64,000 bases of DNA from Flavobacterium sp. 90. GTDB lineage: Bacteria; Bacteroidota; Bacteroidia; Flavobacteriales; Flavobacteriaceae. This document shows positions 62,113-64,000 of the stretch, piece after piece (the stretch's first letter is position 1; every line of letters begins with the position of its first letter). A model generated the notes under the pieces. It ran no database searches. It saw only the letters and a program-made list of their open reading frames with translations, and was not told the origin of the DNA. The stretch lies in assembly GCF_004339525.1 (NCBI RefSeq), contig NZ_SMGE01000001.1:4030001-4094000 (forward strand). The letters are read 5' to 3'. The translations under genes and the position numbers were made by a program.

Positions 62113-63339
62113 ATGAGCAGTAATCAAGAATGGAATCGCAGAAGTTTTTTAACAGCGATGAGTGGAGCAGGAGCAGCAATAATGTTAAGTCCGTTTTTAT
62201 CATGGGCTGCAATTGATCGTGATCCGAGAATAGCTGAAATTGTTGCTAGAACTTTAGGGATTGATACTCATAATCATATTGATGTTCCGTTAATAAAATC
62301 AGAACTTCCAGGACCAAAAGTTGATTTGGCAGGCGAATTAAAAAAATCTGGTTTGTCTGCCATTTGTATGACTTTTGCAGTTGATTATCAAAAGTTAGTG
62401 AATCCAGGCGATGCTTATGAAAGATTTATAAACGGACTATCGGCAATGGATGAAATATTAAAAAGCAATAATATGAAACGTGCCTTAAATTTTGCAGATT
62501 TGCAATTGGCACACAAAATTAAGCAGCCAATTGTAATACAATCTGTAGAAGGGGGACATTTTCTTGAAGGTAAAATCGAGCGTTTGCAAATTGCGTACGA
62601 TCGGGGTTTGAGACATTTAGGTTTACTTCATGACAATGATGCGTCGGTACCTCTTGGTGATATTTTTACGAAGTCGCCGCAATGGGGCGGACTTACAACT
62701 TTTGGTGCTGAAGTAATTAAGGAATGCGAAAGAATAGGTGTCTTGGTAGATTTGTCGCATTGTGATGATAATACGGTTAATGGAGCATTGAAAATTGCAA
62801 AAAAACCGGTTTTGATTTCTCATACAGGTTTGAATAGCAGACTCGGTCAAAATGAGTTTATGTCTAAAATGATGAAACCCCGACTAATAAGTAAGGAACA
62901 AGCTAGAATTGTAGCAGATAATGGTGGTGTAATTGGCGTTTGGACGCATCTCGCAGATTCACCTACAGAATTTGCTGATAATATTAAAGCAATGGTTGAT
63001 GTAGTTGGTGTTGACCATGTTTGTATAGGAACTGATACTAAACTAACACCGGCATATCGCTCCCCAAATGATCAGGGACAAAGACCGGAAAATGGTAAAA
63101 AAGAGGATGGAAAACAAGTTGGTTTTGAGAACAAACAAAATGGACAACCAAAAAAGGAAAATGATAAAAAAAATCAAAAAGGCCCTCAGGATACAAACCA
63201 TTCCTGGGAAGTTCAAAAAGATGGTTTTTATTATACCGTTGTTGAAGCTTTATTAAATGCTGGTTTTAAAGAAGAAGAAATTGCTAAAATTGGTGGTGGA
63301 AATTATTGCAGGATATTTGATGCGGCAACTAAAAAATAA
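62113..63339 (+). CDS. Tat-exported M19 (renal dipeptidase-like) peptidase
   Basis: A 408-residue protein. WNRRSFLTAMSGAGAAIML (about 7-25) is a twin-arginine signal. The metal sites of the M19 family are present: DTHNHID (about 51-57), SVEGGHF (the bridging Glu, about 143), DLSHCDD and LISHTGLNS (two His), and CIGTDTKL (Asp). An unusual Lys/Gln/Asn-rich insert of about 45 residues (319-364) follows the last site. It should cleave dipeptides or related amides in the periplasm. Confidence 0.9.
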   Translation: MSSNQEWNRRSFLTAMSGAGAAIMLSPFLSWAAIDRDPRIAEIVARTLGIDTHNHIDVPLIKSELPGPKVDLAGELKKSGLSAICMTFAVDYQKLVNPGDAYERFINGLSAMDEILKSNNMKRALNFADLQLAHKIKQPIVIQSVEGGHFLEGKIERLQIAYDRGLRHLGLLHDNDASVPLGDIFTKSPQWGGLTTFGAEVIKECERIGVLVDLSHCDDNTVNGALKIAKKPVLISHTGLNSRLGQNEFMSKMMKPRLISKEQARIVADNGGVIGVWTHLADSPTEFADNIKAMVDVVGVDHVCIGTDTKLTPAYRSPNDQGQRPENGKKEDGKQVGFENKQNGQPKKENDKKNQKGPQDTNHSWEVQKDGFYYTVVEALLNAGFKEEEIAKIGGGNYCRIFDAATKK

Positions 63340-63368
63340 TAATTCATTTAGCGATTAGCACTAAATAT

Positions 63369-63401
63369 AAAAAGCGAAATAAAATTTTTATTTCGCTTTT
63401 T
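63369..63401. terminator. Bidirectional terminator
   Basis: AAAAGCGAAATAAA and TTTATTTCGCTTTT pair around a short loop with A and T runs on both sides, between converging genes. It includes the stop codon of the DUF3291 gene. Confidence 0.8.
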
Positions 63402-63861
63402 CTTTACTTTCATTTGGTGCAGGAAACTTTGTTCTTAAATCAAAAACAAGTTCTGAAACTCCATTTTTCTGTAAATAATCCAGTTTCTCAACAGCTTCTT
63501 CAAGAGTCGGAATATGTCCTTTTGGAATCCACCACATAGCGGTATGAGCTTTTCCAAATTTCAGAAACCATTCCTTACGACGTTTTAAAAAATCACTGTG
63601 AAAGGTTTTGTACATATAATATTCGAGAGTTTCAATGTTCTCCCAAACCGAAACATTTACAATAATCTGTTCGTCATTATATGGATTCAGATTTGTTGCA
63701 TTATAACTATCATCTTTTAATCTCCAGACAAATCCATCACTATTTTCGGCTAAAGTATTGATGAGTTCTAAATTATCTGTGAATTCCTTCATGATTGGAT
63801 CGTTAATATCGACTCCTTTCATTTTGGCAATATTAATTTCGGCAAGATGATAATGACTCAT
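63388..63861 (-). CDS. DUF3291 protein
   Basis: A 157-residue protein fitting the DUF3291 (ABM-like dimeric alpha/beta) family: YHLAEINIAKMKGVDINDPIMKEFTDNLELINTLAENSDGFVWRLKD at the start, NVSVWENIETLEYYMYKTFHSDFLKRRKEWF and AMWWIPKGHIPTLEEAVEKL. Relatives are small monooxygenase-like or stress proteins; no reaction can be assigned. The remaining bases to 64000 hold no recognisable feature. Confidence 0.85.
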   Translation of the reverse strand: MSHYHLAEINIAKMKGVDINDPIMKEFTDNLELINTLAENSDGFVWRLKDDSYNATNLNPYNDEQIIVNVSVWENIETLEYYMYKTFHSDFLKRRKEWFLKFGKAHTAMWWIPKGHIPTLEEAVEKLDYLQKNGVSELVFDLRTKFPAPNESKEKAK

Positions 63862-64000
63862 ATTGTTATGGTTTTAAATATGAGGCAAGTTAGTTTTTTT
63901 GAAGTGTTTTTTAAAGTATAATATTAACAATAACTTTTTTTAATGTGAAAATTAGTCGCATTTTGTTGACGTAATTAGAATGTAATCCCTATGGGATAAA

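Overview
The window looks like a Flavobacterium-type chromosome (Bacteroidota). It is AT-rich and has a SusC/SusD pair, lipoproteins with Bacteroidota-style signals, promoters of the TTTG-N19-TAnnTTTG type, and many short dispersed palindromes between genes. No rRNA, tRNA or CRISPR array was recognised. Nothing could be searched or computed, so family names come from motifs and layout read by eye.

Region 1 (1-19 kb, almost all on the minus strand) is a sulfur and sulfate-ester locus. It has five S1-type sulfatases (one cut by the window edge), a SusC/SusD uptake pair, a YeiH-type transporter, a rhodanese-thioredoxin protein, a di-iron hydroxylase, and DUF1254 and DUF1214 proteins as separate genes. 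No glycoside hydrolase is present, which suggests that sulfate, not sugar, is the prize. Two transcription units (the partial sulfatase and susC) start from near-duplicate promoter and leader modules that share a box and a leader hairpin.

Region 2 (19.6-27.7 kb, plus strand) is a nitrate uptake and reduction operon. It encodes two MFS nitrate/nitrite carriers, a NarI-like cytochrome b, a cytoplasmic molybdopterin catalytic subunit, a four-cluster ferredoxin, a Tat-exported Rieske protein and a two-helix membrane protein. This is neither NarGHI nor Nap. Its promoter carries a Crp/Fnr-like dyad where the -33 box should be.

Region 3 (27.8-35.3 kb, plus) is a molybdenum-cofactor operon (moeA, mobA, moaD, moeB-like, moaE, moaC-mogA fusion, moaA) with a siroheme gene (cobA type) and a TauE/SafE-type exporter.

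Region 4 (36-55.6 kb, mostly minus) is a second, assimilatory nitrate system: a nitrate reductase fused to an FAD oxidoreductase and a BFD domain, a SiR-like/rubredoxin protein, NirB, NirD, a DUF4202 protein, a second nitrate carrier and a porin. It includes a NarX-like sensor kinase and a NarL-type regulator. The nas, nrt2, nirB and moeA promoters, and more weakly the SRPBCC promoter at 36.4 kb, carry TACTTA/TACGTA repeats at about 10-bp spacing that end on the -7 element and replace the -33 box. This is a plausible NarXL-type regulon tying the assimilatory genes to cofactor supply.

Region 5 (55.8-64 kb) is mixed: two META-domain lipoproteins, an IS481-like element, a DUF2130 protein, a LysR regulator, a methyltransferase, a Tat-exported M19 dipeptidase and a DUF3291 protein.
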